Below, one piece after another: positions 52,174 to 62,265 of a stretch of 64,000 bases of DNA. The notes below the pieces were generated by a model that saw only the letters and a list, made by a program, of their open reading frames with translations, was not told the DNA's origin and searched no databases. The first letter of the stretch is position 1; every line of letters starts with the position of its first letter. A program made the position numbers and the translations under genes. The DNA comes from Stappia indica (lineage in GTDB: Bacteria; Pseudomonadota; Alphaproteobacteria; Rhizobiales; Stappiaceae), in the NCBI RefSeq assembly GCF_001696535.1, contig NZ_MBQE01000002.1, positions 248,001 through 312,000 on the forward strand, written 5' to 3'.

Positions 52174-54138
52174 TCATTTGCCCTCGAGAACCAATGTGGC
52201 CCCGGTCTCGCCGGCCTGCAAGCGGCGAAGGTGCAGCAGTGCCAGCGGATCGTCCGGCCGCAGCCGCAACGAGGCCTCAAAAAGGCTGGCGGCCTCGGCC
52301 TCGCCAGCGCGCATCGCCGCGAAGGCCTTGCGATAAGCGGATTGCCACGTCGCATCCCGCCGCCGGAGCGCCAGAGGCTCGAAACAGGGCAGGGGAATGG
52401 TGCGGCCCTTGAGGACGAGATCGGCGGCCGGGCGGCACTCGCTTGCCGGGCAGCGGGCGGCAACCGTCTCGCTCATCAGGATGCGGGTGCCGAGAAACCG
52501 GTTGGCACCCTCCAGCCGCGCCGCCGTGTTCACCGTGTCGCCGATGCCCGTGTAGTCGAAGAAGCGACTGCCGCCGAAATTGCCGATGACGGCTTCGCCG
52601 GCATGCAGTCCGATGCGGGTTGCGCCGAGATGGATGCCGCGCCCGGCAACCTTCATGCGGTAGCCTTGCGCGAACTCGTCGAGCGCAAGGGCAAGGGCGA
52701 CGGCATGGGCCTCCTGCTCCGGATCCTCGTCGGGGGCGCCGAAAAAGCCGACGACGGCATCGCCGATGATCTTGTCGATGGTTGCGCCATGCTCGGTCAT
52801 CAGCCGGCACATCTCGTCCAGATAGGGGTTGAGAATGTCGGTCAGCGCCGAGGGTTCGAGCTGCTCCGACAGGCTGGTGAAGCCCTCCAGATCGGTGAAG
52901 AGATACGTGACCTTGCGCTTCTCGCCGCCGAGTTCCAGCGCCAGCCGCCCGCTGGCGATGCGCTCCACCACCGGGGGGCTGACATAGCGCGAGAAGGCAA
53001 GGCGCAGGAACGCCCGCTCCGAGCGCTCCGTCTGCCATCGCCGCCAGGACAGCACGCCCGCGGTCGCAAGGGCCGCAAGCGGAGGGGCGACCAGCGGCGG
53101 CAGCCAGATACCGCTGGCGACCAGCCAGGCGGCAAGGACGAAATAGGCGACAAGGCCGAGGGCCAGCAGCAGGACCAGCCGACGCGGGGGAAATGGCAGC
53201 GAGAGCGCCAGGGCCGCAAGGCTGGCGAGCGCCAGTGTCGCGGCGATTCGCAGCCAGGGCGGGGAGGCGGGAAGCGAGAGCCCGGCAAGGCGCTGGGCGA
53301 GGATATGCGCATGGATCAGTACGCCGGGGATGGTCCCGGCGGCGCTGCCCTGGCCGGCGACCATCGGCGTCGGATGACGGTCGATGGTCGGCAGGTCCGT
53401 GCCGATGAGGACGATCTTGCCCGCGAACCATGCGTCCGGCAGCAAGGGAATGAGATGCGCGGGGTAGAGCGTGAACGGGCCCGGCACCCCGTCGTTCGGC
53501 GTCTTCACGCAGTTGCCGTAGAGAATGCGGGACCGCGTGTCGCCAGCGCTCATATCGGCCGCCCTGTGGGCGGCTTCCGTCAGGGCCTGCGTGAAGGTGC
53601 GGATGGTTTCGCCATGCTCGGTCCGCTCTCTCGGCAGGTGTCGGACGACGCCGTCGATCTCATCGCGCGGCAGGGCAATCAAGCCGTGCCCGCGGCTGGC
53701 GACGTTCTTCGCGGCAAAAGCGGCCTGCCGGTCGGTCAGTCCGTCGGCGGTGGTGGCATAGGCCAGGACGATAGGCAGCGATGCCTCGTCGATGGCGGAG
53801 AACAGCGCCTTGTCCTTGTGCGGAAGGCTCGGCTGATCGAGCAGGATGTCGATCCCGACGGCGGCAGCACCTGCGCGGTCCAGACGCCTGACCAGTTCGG
53901 CAAGGAACTCGCGGTCTATGGGCGAGCGGTAGGGGAATGTGGCAAGCGTATCTTCCGTCACGACCGCGACCACGATGTCCGACAGGGTCTCGGGCGGCGG
54001 CGAGGGCGCGAAGGATACCGCAATGTCGCCCGCAAGCGGATCGAGCCGCGAAGCGGCCACGAGCGCGACCAAGGAGGCAACGAGAACGGCCGCGATCTCC
54101 AGCTGCCATCCGCCCCGACGGGTCGGCCGTGTCGTCAC
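52174..54138 (-). CDS. CHASE2-domain class III adenylate/guanylate cyclase
   Basis: 654 residues. One N-terminal membrane segment (about 10-28), an extracytoplasmic CHASE2 sensor (about 30-290, with VGIDILLDQPS and KIVLIGTDLPTID), three membrane segments (about 290-365), then a class III cyclase domain (about 400-580) with YLFTDLEGFTSLSEQL, GDAVVGFFGAPDED and YTGIGDTVNTAARLE. The metal-binding Asp residues (FTDLEGF and GDAVV) are present. It makes cyclic AMP (or GMP) in response to a periplasmic signal. Coupled to flanking genes by short spacing. Confidence 0.92.
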   Translation of the reverse strand: MTTRPTRRGGWQLEIAAVLVASLVALVAASRLDPLAGDIAVSFAPSPPPETLSDIVVAVVTEDTLATFPYRSPIDREFLAELVRRLDRAGAAAVGIDILLDQPSLPHKDKALFSAIDEASLPIVLAYATTADGLTDRQAAFAAKNVASRGHGLIALPRDEIDGVVRHLPRERTEHGETIRTFTQALTEAAHRAADMSAGDTRSRILYGNCVKTPNDGVPGPFTLYPAHLIPLLPDAWFAGKIVLIGTDLPTIDRHPTPMVAGQGSAAGTIPGVLIHAHILAQRLAGLSLPASPPWLRIAATLALASLAALALSLPFPPRRLVLLLALGLVAYFVLAAWLVASGIWLPPLVAPPLAALATAGVLSWRRWQTERSERAFLRLAFSRYVSPPVVERIASGRLALELGGEKRKVTYLFTDLEGFTSLSEQLEPSALTDILNPYLDEMCRLMTEHGATIDKIIGDAVVGFFGAPDEDPEQEAHAVALALALDEFAQGYRMKVAGRGIHLGATRIGLHAGEAVIGNFGGSRFFDYTGIGDTVNTAARLEGANRFLGTRILMSETVAARCPASECRPAADLVLKGRTIPLPCFEPLALRRRDATWQSAYRKAFAAMRAGEAEAASLFEASLRLRPDDPLALLHLRRLQAGETGATLVLEGK

Positions 54139-54187
54139 CAGCCTCTCCCCCGGCCAGGACCGCAGGGCCCGAGGATCGTCGCACGGG

Positions 54188-56350
54188 TCATTGGCCGACG
54201 TCGAAGCGCTTCACGCCCGACCTCGTGCCGTCGCGATAGAGCAATTCCACCGTGACGAAGGATGTGGCGGCGGGAATGTCGACATGGATCGTCGAGCCGG
54301 GCCCGGACTGGGGAACCGCATGCGGGTTGTCCGGATCGCAGGGACCGGTGTCGAAAACCTGGTCCGGCGTTTCGCTGTCGAGGGCGTAGCGCACTTCCTG
54401 GATCGCGCAGCGATAGCTGATCAGATGGGTGAAATAGAGCAGCTTGCGGCCGTCCCAGTCCCGGAAGGCGAGCCATCCGGTGCTCAGGCGCTCCAGGATG
54501 TCCTTCTGGCCGGAGATCAGTGCGTCGCCGGGGTTGAAGCTGACGGAGAAGGGGCCCTGCATCTCGCCATGGATGTTGAGATAGCTCACCTCGATGGCGG
54601 TGTCGCCGGCATTGCCGGGAAGCTCGAAGGCCGGATAGGGGATCGGCGCGCCGGTCGATGGGTCGACCGCGCCGTTGACGAAGCCGGTGGAGCGGGCTTC
54701 GCCGCCCGGCAGCTTCACGAAGATCTCGCGCGTCCGGTCGGCGATGGCGAGGGTCAGCATCCATCCCTGGTTCGACCGCATGGCGTTGAGGCGCACCGGG
54801 TTGGCAAGCGCGGCCGGGTTGATGAAGGACAGGGCGGCAAGGCGGGTCCTGGCGTCCTCGACCTGCTCGGCGGCCATCTGCTGATCGAGATAGTAGCCGA
54901 GGAAGCGGCCGTCCTCGACGGCGGCCATGAAGCGGTCGAGAAGATCGCGCTCGCGCGTCTTGTCAGTCGCTGACTGCTGGCCGAGCCGCGTCTGGCTGTA
55001 GTCCTGCGACAGGGCGTAGAGCGCCGGCGAGAAGTCGGGATAGGCGTCCAGGAACGCACCGAGCCGGCGGACGCGCTCGTCGCGCTCCTCAAGCAGGATT
55101 TCGGCGAACAGGGTCGTCGGATCGTTCCGCCCCTGCGACAGCGACCGGTAGATCTCCAGTGCGCCGGCACGTCCTTCCTGCACCCTCAGCACCGACTGGA
55201 AGCGCAGGTGCGGGTCGACCTGCGGCATGCCGAAGGCGAAGTATTTGAGATAATCCTGCCGGGCGCCGGGATAGTCTCCGCGGATCTCCTTGAGACGAGC
55301 ATTTGAGTAGAACTCGTGCGGCTGGGTCGGGTTGTCGACGATCAGCGAGCGGCTGGCGAGCTGGGCGAACAGCTGGCCGATCTTGTCGTTTCCGCTTCCC
55401 TCGCCGACCTCGTCGAGACGCGCATTTGCCAGCGCGGCGAAGGCGCCGTCCGGAAAGCGGTCGAGATAGCTGCGGATCTGGTCGGCCGAGCCGCTGTCCT
55501 TCACGTCGTTCCACAACTGCAGCTCGAGCTGGACGTCGGAGCCGGGCGCAGCGCGGGCGACGGCCGCCGATCCGTCGGCGGAGGAGTCGGGCACGAAGAC
55601 GATTTCCGAGGTCAGCGAGGAGTGATCCCAGGGCACCTGGTCGCCGCCGGTCGCTTCCACCACCCGCAGGCGCACGGCCTTGAAGACGGCCTCGATGCTG
55701 CGGCCGGGCACCAGCAGTTCCGCGGCGATGGCCGAGGTGTAGGGGCTGTTGAGGCCGGTGCCGTCGGCGGCGGTGCTGCCGGGAGCGGTGGCGAAGGAAA
55801 TGAAGCTGCCGCGCGGCGTGCTGTTCAGCAAGGCGAGGCCGCCGGCACCGACGGAGCGGCTGAGCGCGGTGTTCCGGCATGCGTCGAGAATGACGATGTT
55901 GGCGCCCTTGTGTGCGTCTTCCACGGCGGACAGAATCCAGTCCACGGCAAGGGCCTCGAACTCCGCATCCACCTCGTCCCGCAGGTCGGCCCCGATGGGG
56001 GCGAGATAGTTGCGCCCTCCCGCCTGGAAGCCGTGCCCGGAATAGTAGACGGCGGCGACGGAACCCTCGCCGGCCTCACCGAGGCGCTGCGTGAAGGCGC
56101 GAACGGCCTGTTTCATGGTGCGCAGGTCCGCGTCGAGCACGGTCTCGACGGAAAAGCCCGCTTGGCGCAGCGTATCGGCGATCAGCGCGGCGTCGTTGAC
56201 CGGGTTCTTCAGCGGCGTCATGGCGCCGCCGGAATACTCCGAATTGCCGACGACCAGCGCCAGCCGTTCGGCCGCAAGGCTTGACGCCGCGCCGAGCACT
56301 TGTGCAATGCCGAGCCAGGCGATGAGGGCGATCCCATGCAGCAGGCGCAT
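54188..56350 (-). CDS. Secreted caspase-like (C14) peptidase
   Basis: 720 residues. Signal peptide ending near residue 27, then a caspase/metacaspase p20 domain with the dyad His106 (YYSGHGFQ) and Cys158 (ILDACRN). A helical repeat region follows (about 290-530), and a C-terminal beta region (about 540-720) with CAIQEVRYALD and FVTVELLYRDGTRS. The dyad is intact, so it should be a protease, most likely for Arg/Lys sites as in metacaspases. ATG 56350 opens the signal peptide. First gene of an operon with the CHASE2 cyclase. Confidence 0.88.
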   Translation of the reverse strand: MRLLHGIALIAWLGIAQVLGAASSLAAERLALVVGNSEYSGGAMTPLKNPVNDAALIADTLRQAGFSVETVLDADLRTMKQAVRAFTQRLGEAGEGSVAAVYYSGHGFQAGGRNYLAPIGADLRDEVDAEFEALAVDWILSAVEDAHKGANIVILDACRNTALSRSVGAGGLALLNSTPRGSFISFATAPGSTAADGTGLNSPYTSAIAAELLVPGRSIEAVFKAVRLRVVEATGGDQVPWDHSSLTSEIVFVPDSSADGSAAVARAAPGSDVQLELQLWNDVKDSGSADQIRSYLDRFPDGAFAALANARLDEVGEGSGNDKIGQLFAQLASRSLIVDNPTQPHEFYSNARLKEIRGDYPGARQDYLKYFAFGMPQVDPHLRFQSVLRVQEGRAGALEIYRSLSQGRNDPTTLFAEILLEERDERVRRLGAFLDAYPDFSPALYALSQDYSQTRLGQQSATDKTRERDLLDRFMAAVEDGRFLGYYLDQQMAAEQVEDARTRLAALSFINPAALANPVRLNAMRSNQGWMLTLAIADRTREIFVKLPGGEARSTGFVNGAVDPSTGAPIPYPAFELPGNAGDTAIEVSYLNIHGEMQGPFSVSFNPGDALISGQKDILERLSTGWLAFRDWDGRKLLYFTHLISYRCAIQEVRYALDSETPDQVFDTGPCDPDNPHAVPQSGPGSTIHVDIPAATSFVTVELLYRDGTRSGVKRFDVGQ

Positions 56351-56555
56351 GAACAGGTTCCTTCTGCGGTCCAACGGAGTGAAGTACCCGCAGGCGTGCT
56401 GCCGGTCCACCCGGTCGCGTCCGCCCTTCACAGCCCTGTGATTGCAGCCCAAACCGCCATCAACGTCAATTGGAGCGGCAAAACCAGGTGAACGGGTTGC
56501 CCTGCGCCCCGCTTTTTCCCAAGATCCGGCCCAAGACGAATGGGAGCGGAACGAC

Positions 56556-57602
56556 ATGGCGCTGCGCGTCGGGTTTTCAGGGTACGGCGCGGCCGGGCGC
56601 TACCTCCATGCACCGCTCGTGGCGGCTGCGGGGATGGAGGTGGCTGCGGTGGCGACCTCGCGAGGCGAGGAGGTTGCCGCTGATTTTCCGCAGGCAGCCG
56701 TCGTTCCCGACTTCGAGGCTTTGCTGGCGCGGCCCGACATCGACCTCATCGTGATCGTGACGCCGAACGTGCTGCATGTACCGCAGGTGCGGGCCGCGCT
56801 GACGGCCGGCCGCCATGTGGTCGTCGACAAACCGGCGACGCCGACCCGCGCCGAGGCGGAGCAACTGGTAGCGCTCGCGAGCGAGAAGGGCCTCAAGCTC
56901 GCCGTCTATCACAACCGCCGCTGGGACAGCGATTTCCTGACTGCGCGGCGTCTGCTGGAGAGCGGTGAGCTCGGCGAGATCGCAGCGTTGCGTCTTGTGT
57001 GGGACCGGTTCCGGCCGCAGGTTCTGGATCGATGGCGCGACCGGCCGGCGCCGGCCTCCGGCAATCTCTACGATCTCGGCTCCCACCTCATCGACCAGGC
57101 GCTGCAGCTCGTCGGCATGCCCGACTGGCTCCAGGCGGATGTCTTCACCCAGCGCCAGGACGGGGCGACGGATGACGGGTTCGAGCTGCTGATGGGGCTG
57201 GGCCGCATGCGGCTGTCGCTCGGCGTTTCGCTGATCTCTGCTGCGCCGCGCGACCGCTTCCGCATCGAAGGAACCGCCGGCCTGTTCCGCAAGCAGGGGC
57301 TCGACGTGCAGGAGGATCAGCTGAAGGCCGGGATGGCACCGCTCGATCCGCAGTTCGGCCGCGAGCCGGAGGCGCAACAGGGCGAGATCGTCGCGCCGGA
57401 CGGAAGCCGCCGCGCCGTTACCTGCGAGCGTGGGCGCTGGCTGACCTTCTACGAGCGGATGCGGCAGGCCATCGAGAGCGGAGGCGAGGTGCCGGTGACC
57501 ATGTCCTCGGCGGCGAAGGTGATCGGCCTGATCGAGGCTGCGCATGCCTCCGCCCGGCTGGGGCGCAGGATCGCACTCGACCCGGACGGGCGCTGGGCAT
57601 GA
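56556..57602 (+). CDS. Gfo/Idh/MocA family oxidoreductase
   Basis: 348 residues. Rossmann motif VGFSGYGAAGRYLHAP, VIVTPNVLHVPQVRAALTAGRHVVVDKPATPT with the DKP lysine, and NLYDLGSHLIDQAL. The YGAAGRYLHAP form is typical of the YdgJ/YhhX-like subgroup, some of which handle inositols or sugar derivatives. Substrate unknown. ATGA-coupled to the GDPD gene. Confidence 0.9.
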   Translation: MALRVGFSGYGAAGRYLHAPLVAAAGMEVAAVATSRGEEVAADFPQAAVVPDFEALLARPDIDLIVIVTPNVLHVPQVRAALTAGRHVVVDKPATPTRAEAEQLVALASEKGLKLAVYHNRRWDSDFLTARRLLESGELGEIAALRLVWDRFRPQVLDRWRDRPAPASGNLYDLGSHLIDQALQLVGMPDWLQADVFTQRQDGATDDGFELLMGLGRMRLSLGVSLISAAPRDRFRIEGTAGLFRKQGLDVQEDQLKAGMAPLDPQFGREPEAQQGEIVAPDGSRRAVTCERGRWLTFYERMRQAIESGGEVPVTMSSAAKVIGLIEAAHASARLGRRIALDPDGRWA

Positions 57603-58426
57603 GCGCCGCGCGGCCGACAGGCTTCGAGCATCCCTATCTGGCGGAGCCGGGATTCCACGCGCTTGCCCATCGCGGCGGCGGGCTGGAGAACCCGGAAAAC
57701 AGCCGGCAGGCGTTTTCCGCTGCCGCGGAGCTCGGCTATCGCTACATCGAGATCGACGTGCAGGCCTCTCGCGACGAGCGGGTGGTGGTCTTCCACGACG
57801 ATACGCTGGAGCGGACGACGGATGGGCAGGGTGTCGTCTCCTCGCTCGTCATGTCGGATCTTGCCGGCGTGCGCATGCAGGGCGGCGAGCCGCTGCTGAC
57901 CCTTGCCGAGGCGCTGGAGAACTATCGGGACCTGCGCTTCAACATCGACATCAAGACCGACCAGGCCCTGTTGCCGACGCTCGACCTGCTGGAGCGCATG
58001 GATTGCCTTGAGCGGGTGTGTATCGCCTCGTTTTCCGATGCGCGGCTACGGGCTGCCCGCGCCCGCTTCGGCGACAGGGTGTGCCTCAGCAGCGGGCCGC
58101 GCGCGGTGACCGCCCTGCGCTTCGGCGCCTGGGGCATGCCGGTGGCCGCGCCCGATGTCGCCTGTGCGCAGATCCCGCTGGCGCAGTATGGCGTTCCGCT
58201 CGCAACGCCCGGTTTCGTACGCCATTGCAACGCCAGGGGCATTGCCGTGCATGTGTGGACCATCGACGAGGAAGCGGAGATGCGCCGGCTGATCCGGATG
58301 GGCGTAAACGGCATCGTCACCGACCGACCGTCGCTGCTGAGACGGGTGGCGCAGGAAGAGGGCGTGTGGCCCGGATCGCCGCCTCTTGGTCCCCGGGCCG
58401 GTCCCTCCAGCGGCCCGGGTGCTTGA
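57599..58426 (+). CDS. Glycerophosphodiester phosphodiesterase, cytosolic type
   Basis: 275 residues. ALAHRGGGLENPENS (about 20-34) with the catalytic His-Arg, IEIDVQASRDERVVVFHDDTLERTT with the metal-site Glu/Asp and second catalytic His, and VHVWTIDEEAEM near the C-terminus: the GDPD TIM-barrel signature. It releases glycerol-3-phosphate from glycerophosphodiesters. No signal peptide. ATGA overlap with the upstream oxidoreductase. It may recycle lipid head groups, though no link to the 13-32 kb locus is shown. Confidence 0.92.
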   Translation: MSAARPTGFEHPYLAEPGFHALAHRGGGLENPENSRQAFSAAAELGYRYIEIDVQASRDERVVVFHDDTLERTTDGQGVVSSLVMSDLAGVRMQGGEPLLTLAEALENYRDLRFNIDIKTDQALLPTLDLLERMDCLERVCIASFSDARLRAARARFGDRVCLSSGPRAVTALRFGAWGMPVAAPDVACAQIPLAQYGVPLATPGFVRHCNARGIAVHVWTIDEEAEMRRLIRMGVNGIVTDRPSLLRRVAQEEGVWPGSPPLGPRAGPSSGPGA

Positions 58427-58538
58427 TTTCGCCGCATCGCAAGCCGATATCTCAGCCGCCTTCGCATCTGCCGGGCCGATCCGGCGCGCGGGCGTTTCAC
58501 CGTCAGACATTTACGAGCGTACGGGGCAGTCAGAACCA

Positions 58539-60473
58539 ATGAGTACCGAGCCGAACACGACAGGGGCAGGCACCGAGGCGCCGCAGAGCCACGCCTTCCA
58601 GGCGGAGGTCGCGCGGTTGCTCCATCTTATGGTGCACTCGGTCTACTCCAACAAGGACATCTTCCTCCGCGAGCTGATTTCCAACGCGGCCGATGCCTGC
58701 GAGCGCTTGCGGCACGCAGCCCTCACCGATCCTTCGCTGCTGGGCGAGGACACGGAGTTCGGCATTCGCCTGGAGGCGGACGAGGCCGGCCGCAGGCTGG
58801 TGGTGTCCGACAACGGCTCGGGCATGAGCCGGCAGGAGTTGATCGACAATCTGGGCACCATTGCCCGCTCCGGCACCAAGGCCTTCATGGACCGGCTGGG
58901 CGAAGGCAAGGACGGGACGGCGCTGATCGGCCAGTTCGGCGTCGGCTTCTATTCCGCCTTCATGGTGGCGGAGAAGGTGGACGTGATCAGCCGTGCCGCC
59001 GGCAGCAGCGAAGCCTGGCAGTGGAGCTCCGACGGGCTCGGCGCCTTTACGGTGGAGCCGGCCGGGGACGATGCGGATGTGCCCGCGCGCGGAACCCGCG
59101 TGATCCTCCATCTCAAGGACAATGCCGCCTCCTATGCGCGGCCTGCCACCATCGAGCGGATCGTGCGCGCCTATTCCGCGCATGTGCCGGTGCCGATCAC
59201 GCTGGTCGTGCCGCCAGCGGAGGACGGCGAGGAGGCCGAGCCGCGCCGCCTTGCCGACGGCACCGCGCTGTGGACGCGCTCCAAGTCCGAGATCGGCGAG
59301 GAGGAGTATCGCGAGTTCTACGGCCACGTGTCCGGCCAGTTCGACGAGCCGGCGATGACCGTCCACTATCGGGCGGAAGGGCGGCACGAATACTCCGTGC
59401 TGCTGTTCGTGCCGTCGATGAAGCCGTTCGACCTGTTCGACCCCGACCGCAAGGGTCGGGTGAAACTCTATGTGCGCCGGGTGTTCATCGCCGATGACGT
59501 GGACCTGCTGCCGGCATGGCTGCGCTTCGTGCGCGGCGTCATCGATTCCTCGGACCTGCCGCTCAACCTGTCGCGCGAGATGCTGCAGCACAATCCGGTG
59601 CTGGACGCGATCCGCAAGGGCGTGACCAACCGGCTGCTCGGGGACCTGCAGAAGCTGTCGGAAAGCGATGCGGCGGCCTACGAGAAGGTCTGGGAAACCT
59701 TTGGCCCCGTGTTGAAGGAAGGCATCTACGAAGACTTCGAGCGCAAGGAAAAGCTGCTCGGCCTCGCCCGGTTCCGCAGCAGCTCCGACAAGGGACAGAG
59801 CTGGCGTTCGCTCCATGACTATGTGGCGGACATGAAGGAGAACCAGACCCAGATCTACTACGCGACCGGCGCGAGCCAGGAGGCGATTGCCGCCAGCCCG
59901 CATCTGGAGGGCTTCCGTGCCCGCGGCGTCGAGGTGCTGTACCTCGCCGATCCGGTCGATGCGTTCTGGGTGCAGATGGTGGAGGGCTTCGAGGGCAAGC
60001 CGTTCCGCTCGATCACGCAAGGGGCCGCCGAGCTGGACGCCATCCCGGTCAGCGAGACGGAGAGTGATACGGACAAGAAGGCCGAGGCCGGGGATACCGA
60101 TGTCGGTCTGGTCACGGCGTTCCTGAAGGAGACGCTCGGCGAGCGGGTGTCGGATGTGCGCAGCTCGTCGCGGCTCGCCGAAAGCCCGGTCTGCCTCGTC
60201 GCCCCCGAGCACGGGCCCGACCGGCAGTTCGAGAAGCTGATGTCGAAGCAGGGCGACGGACGGGCGCGGCTTGCGCCGGTGCTGGAGTTCAACCCCTCGC
60301 ACGAGTTGCTGTCGCGTCTTTCCTCGGCGCTGGCCGGCAGCGGCGACAAGGGCAAGCTTGCAGATACTGCCTGGCTGCTGCTCGATCAGGCGCTGATCCT
60401 CGACGGCGAGGTACCGGCGGATCCGGTAGCCTTCGCTCGCCGGCTGTCCACGGTGATGGGCCGCGGCCTTTGA
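58539..60473 (+). CDS. htpG: Chaperone HtpG (Hsp90)
   Basis: 644 residues. N-terminal GHKL ATPase with FLRELISNAADACERLR, DNGSGMSRQELIDNLGTIARSGT and IGQFGVGFYSAFMV; middle domain with RRVFIADD and SSDLPLNLSREMLQ; C-terminal dimerisation domain. All nucleotide-binding residues are present. Cytosolic heat-shock chaperone. The 112-base upstream gap shows no convincing heat-shock promoter. Confidence 0.96.
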   Translation: MSTEPNTTGAGTEAPQSHAFQAEVARLLHLMVHSVYSNKDIFLRELISNAADACERLRHAALTDPSLLGEDTEFGIRLEADEAGRRLVVSDNGSGMSRQELIDNLGTIARSGTKAFMDRLGEGKDGTALIGQFGVGFYSAFMVAEKVDVISRAAGSSEAWQWSSDGLGAFTVEPAGDDADVPARGTRVILHLKDNAASYARPATIERIVRAYSAHVPVPITLVVPPAEDGEEAEPRRLADGTALWTRSKSEIGEEEYREFYGHVSGQFDEPAMTVHYRAEGRHEYSVLLFVPSMKPFDLFDPDRKGRVKLYVRRVFIADDVDLLPAWLRFVRGVIDSSDLPLNLSREMLQHNPVLDAIRKGVTNRLLGDLQKLSESDAAAYEKVWETFGPVLKEGIYEDFERKEKLLGLARFRSSSDKGQSWRSLHDYVADMKENQTQIYYATGASQEAIAASPHLEGFRARGVEVLYLADPVDAFWVQMVEGFEGKPFRSITQGAAELDAIPVSETESDTDKKAEAGDTDVGLVTAFLKETLGERVSDVRSSSRLAESPVCLVAPEHGPDRQFEKLMSKQGDGRARLAPVLEFNPSHELLSRLSSALAGSGDKGKLADTAWLLLDQALILDGEVPADPVAFARRLSTVMGRGL

Positions 60474-60497
60474 CCTGATCGATGCGGAGTTCCCAAA

Positions 60498-60529
60498 GAT
60501 GCGGGGAGGCGCTCTTGCCTTCCCGCATC
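60498..60529. terminator. Terminator between convergent htpG and lysE
   Basis: GATGCGGGGAGG pairs with CCTTCCCGCATC around an 8-base loop, a 12-bp stem with one mismatch. It overlaps the stop codon of the minus-strand gene. T-runs are short on both sides. Confidence 0.55.
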
Positions 60530-61157
60530 AGCCGGCGTTGAGAATGACCGGGATCATCGAGGCGACGAGCAGAACTGCCATCGTGATGTTGAAAATGCGT
60601 GCTGCCCGCGGCTGCTTCAGCAGTTCGCCGAGGGCTGCGCCGAAGGCGAGCCACGGCAGGGAGCCGAGGGCCGCGGCCACGATGAAGACGCCGGCGAGAA
60701 TGCCGGCCTGTTGCAGCACGCCGCCGCTGCCGGGGTGCATGTAGGAGCCAATGGCGCCGGCGGCGATAAGCCAGGCCTTGGGGTTGACCCACTGGAACAA
60801 GGCGGCGCCGACGAAGCTGCCGCGCCGCTCTGCCGGCTTGTCCTTTGCAGGGGCTGTCTTGTCCGCTCGGCCGACCGGGGCCGAGCCGATCTTCCAGGCA
60901 AGCCACAGGAGCACGACGAGGCCAACGATGCGGATCGCATCCATCACATAAGGCAGGGTGAAGAGCGTGCCGCCGAGGCCGACGGCGAGCGAGAAGATCA
61001 TCGCCGAAAAGCCGAAGACGATGCCCCACAGGGTCGGCATGCCCTTGCGAAAGCCGGCGGATCCGCCAATGGCTGTCAGGAGCACGTTATTGGGACCGGG
61101 CGTCACCGAGGCGACGAAGGCAAAGGTGGCGAAGGCGACGAGCTGGTCGGGTGTCAT
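60528..61157 (-). CDS. LysE/RhtB family amino-acid exporter
   Basis: 209 residues, six membrane segments. SVTPGPNNVLLTAIGGSAGFRKG (17-39) is the family signature, and GAALFQWVNPKAWLIA (117-132) is the second one. Exports amino acids or related metabolites. Divergent from the LysR gene, an arrangement in which the regulator often controls the exporter. About 187 bases lie between the two starts. Confidence 0.92.
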   Translation of the reverse strand: MTPDQLVAFATFAFVASVTPGPNNVLLTAIGGSAGFRKGMPTLWGIVFGFSAMIFSLAVGLGGTLFTLPYVMDAIRIVGLVVLLWLAWKIGSAPVGRADKTAPAKDKPAERRGSFVGAALFQWVNPKAWLIAAGAIGSYMHPGSGGVLQQAGILAGVFIVAAALGSLPWLAFGAALGELLKQPRAARIFNITMAVLLVASMIPVILNAG

Positions 61158-61344
61158 GAGTGCCGATCTCGCAGTGGAGCGCCCGGCGACCGGGTGCGGC
61201 AGGGAAGATCGCGGCACGATATGCAGTTCATGACGGCATTGCCAGAGGCGGGTTTGCTCACCTTGCGCGGAGCGCTTGAATCCGCTCCTTCGTTCCACGA
61301 GGATGCGGCGTCCGCGCATCGGGCGCGGCGAGGGAGGAACTGAC

Positions 61345-62265
61345 GTGTTCGAGCTGAAGGACGTGGAGATCCTCCAGGATATCGTCCGTGCGGGCGGGTT
61401 TCGAGCTGCCGCCGCGAAATACGGGCTCTCGCAGTCGGCGATCTCGAACCGGGTTCTGGCCCTGGAAAAGCGGCTCGGCATCCAGCTGTTCGACCGTGGC
61501 CGCCGCCAGGTCCGGCTGACGCCGGTCGGGCGTCGCTTCCTGGAGGAGGCGCAGCGGCTGAGCGCGGCGCGGGACCGATTGATACAGGAGATCACGCGGC
61601 CCGGCGGGCTCAGCGGCACCATTCGCATCGGCGTTGCCGAGACCATCGTCCACACGATCCTCAGCGAGTTGCTGAACCAATTGAAATGCGCGCACCAGCG
61701 TGTGCGCTTCGAACTGTCGGTCGATACTTCGCGCGAGCTGGGCCTGGCGCTGGCCGACGACGGGCTGGACGTTGCCATCATGCTGCGCGAGAGCGTGCCG
61801 AGCGGGGCGGCCGTGGTGCCGTTGCAGCGCCAGCCGCTCGGCTGGTACGGGGCTGCCTCCGACAAGGAAGGCGAGGATGTGGAGGCGGGCGAGCCGCTGA
61901 CGCTGACCGACCTGGCCCGGCAGACCATCGTTTCCTTTCCCAAGGGCACGCCCCCGTTCCGCGAGCTCGAGGGGCTGCTGGCAGCCCCCGATCTGCCGCC
62001 GCCGGACCTGCACGGGTCGGCCAGCCTGTCGACGGTCCTACACCTGGTTGCTGACGGGTTCGGCATCGGCGTGCTGCCGGTGCGTATTGCAGAGGCCGAT
62101 CTTTTCCGCTCGCGAATCCGGCCGTTGAAGGTCGTGGAAGGCGCCCGTCTGAGCGCATTGCGGTTCGTCGTCGCCTACATGCCGGACCGGAATCGGGAGG
62201 TGGGAGAAGAGGTTGCGGCCGTCGCGCGTGCATGTGATCAAAATGATCTTGAAAGAAGATCATAA
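61345..62265 (+). CDS. LysR family transcriptional regulator
   Basis: 306 residues, GTG start with GGGAGGAA seven bases upstream. The N-terminal winged helix contains GGFRAAAAKYGLSQSAISNRVLALEKRLGIQLFDR, the classic LysR pattern, followed by an effector-binding domain (about 88-300). Its 3' end carries part of an inverted repeat that continues in the promoter of the next gene, which suggests autoregulated or local control of the DUF1445/TRAP genes. Confidence 0.93.
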   Translation: MFELKDVEILQDIVRAGGFRAAAAKYGLSQSAISNRVLALEKRLGIQLFDRGRRQVRLTPVGRRFLEEAQRLSAARDRLIQEITRPGGLSGTIRIGVAETIVHTILSELLNQLKCAHQRVRFELSVDTSRELGLALADDGLDVAIMLRESVPSGAAVVPLQRQPLGWYGAASDKEGEDVEAGEPLTLTDLARQTIVSFPKGTPPFRELEGLLAAPDLPPPDLHGSASLSTVLHLVADGFGIGVLPVRIAEADLFRSRIRPLKVVEGARLSALRFVVAYMPDRNREVGEEVAAVARACDQNDLERRS

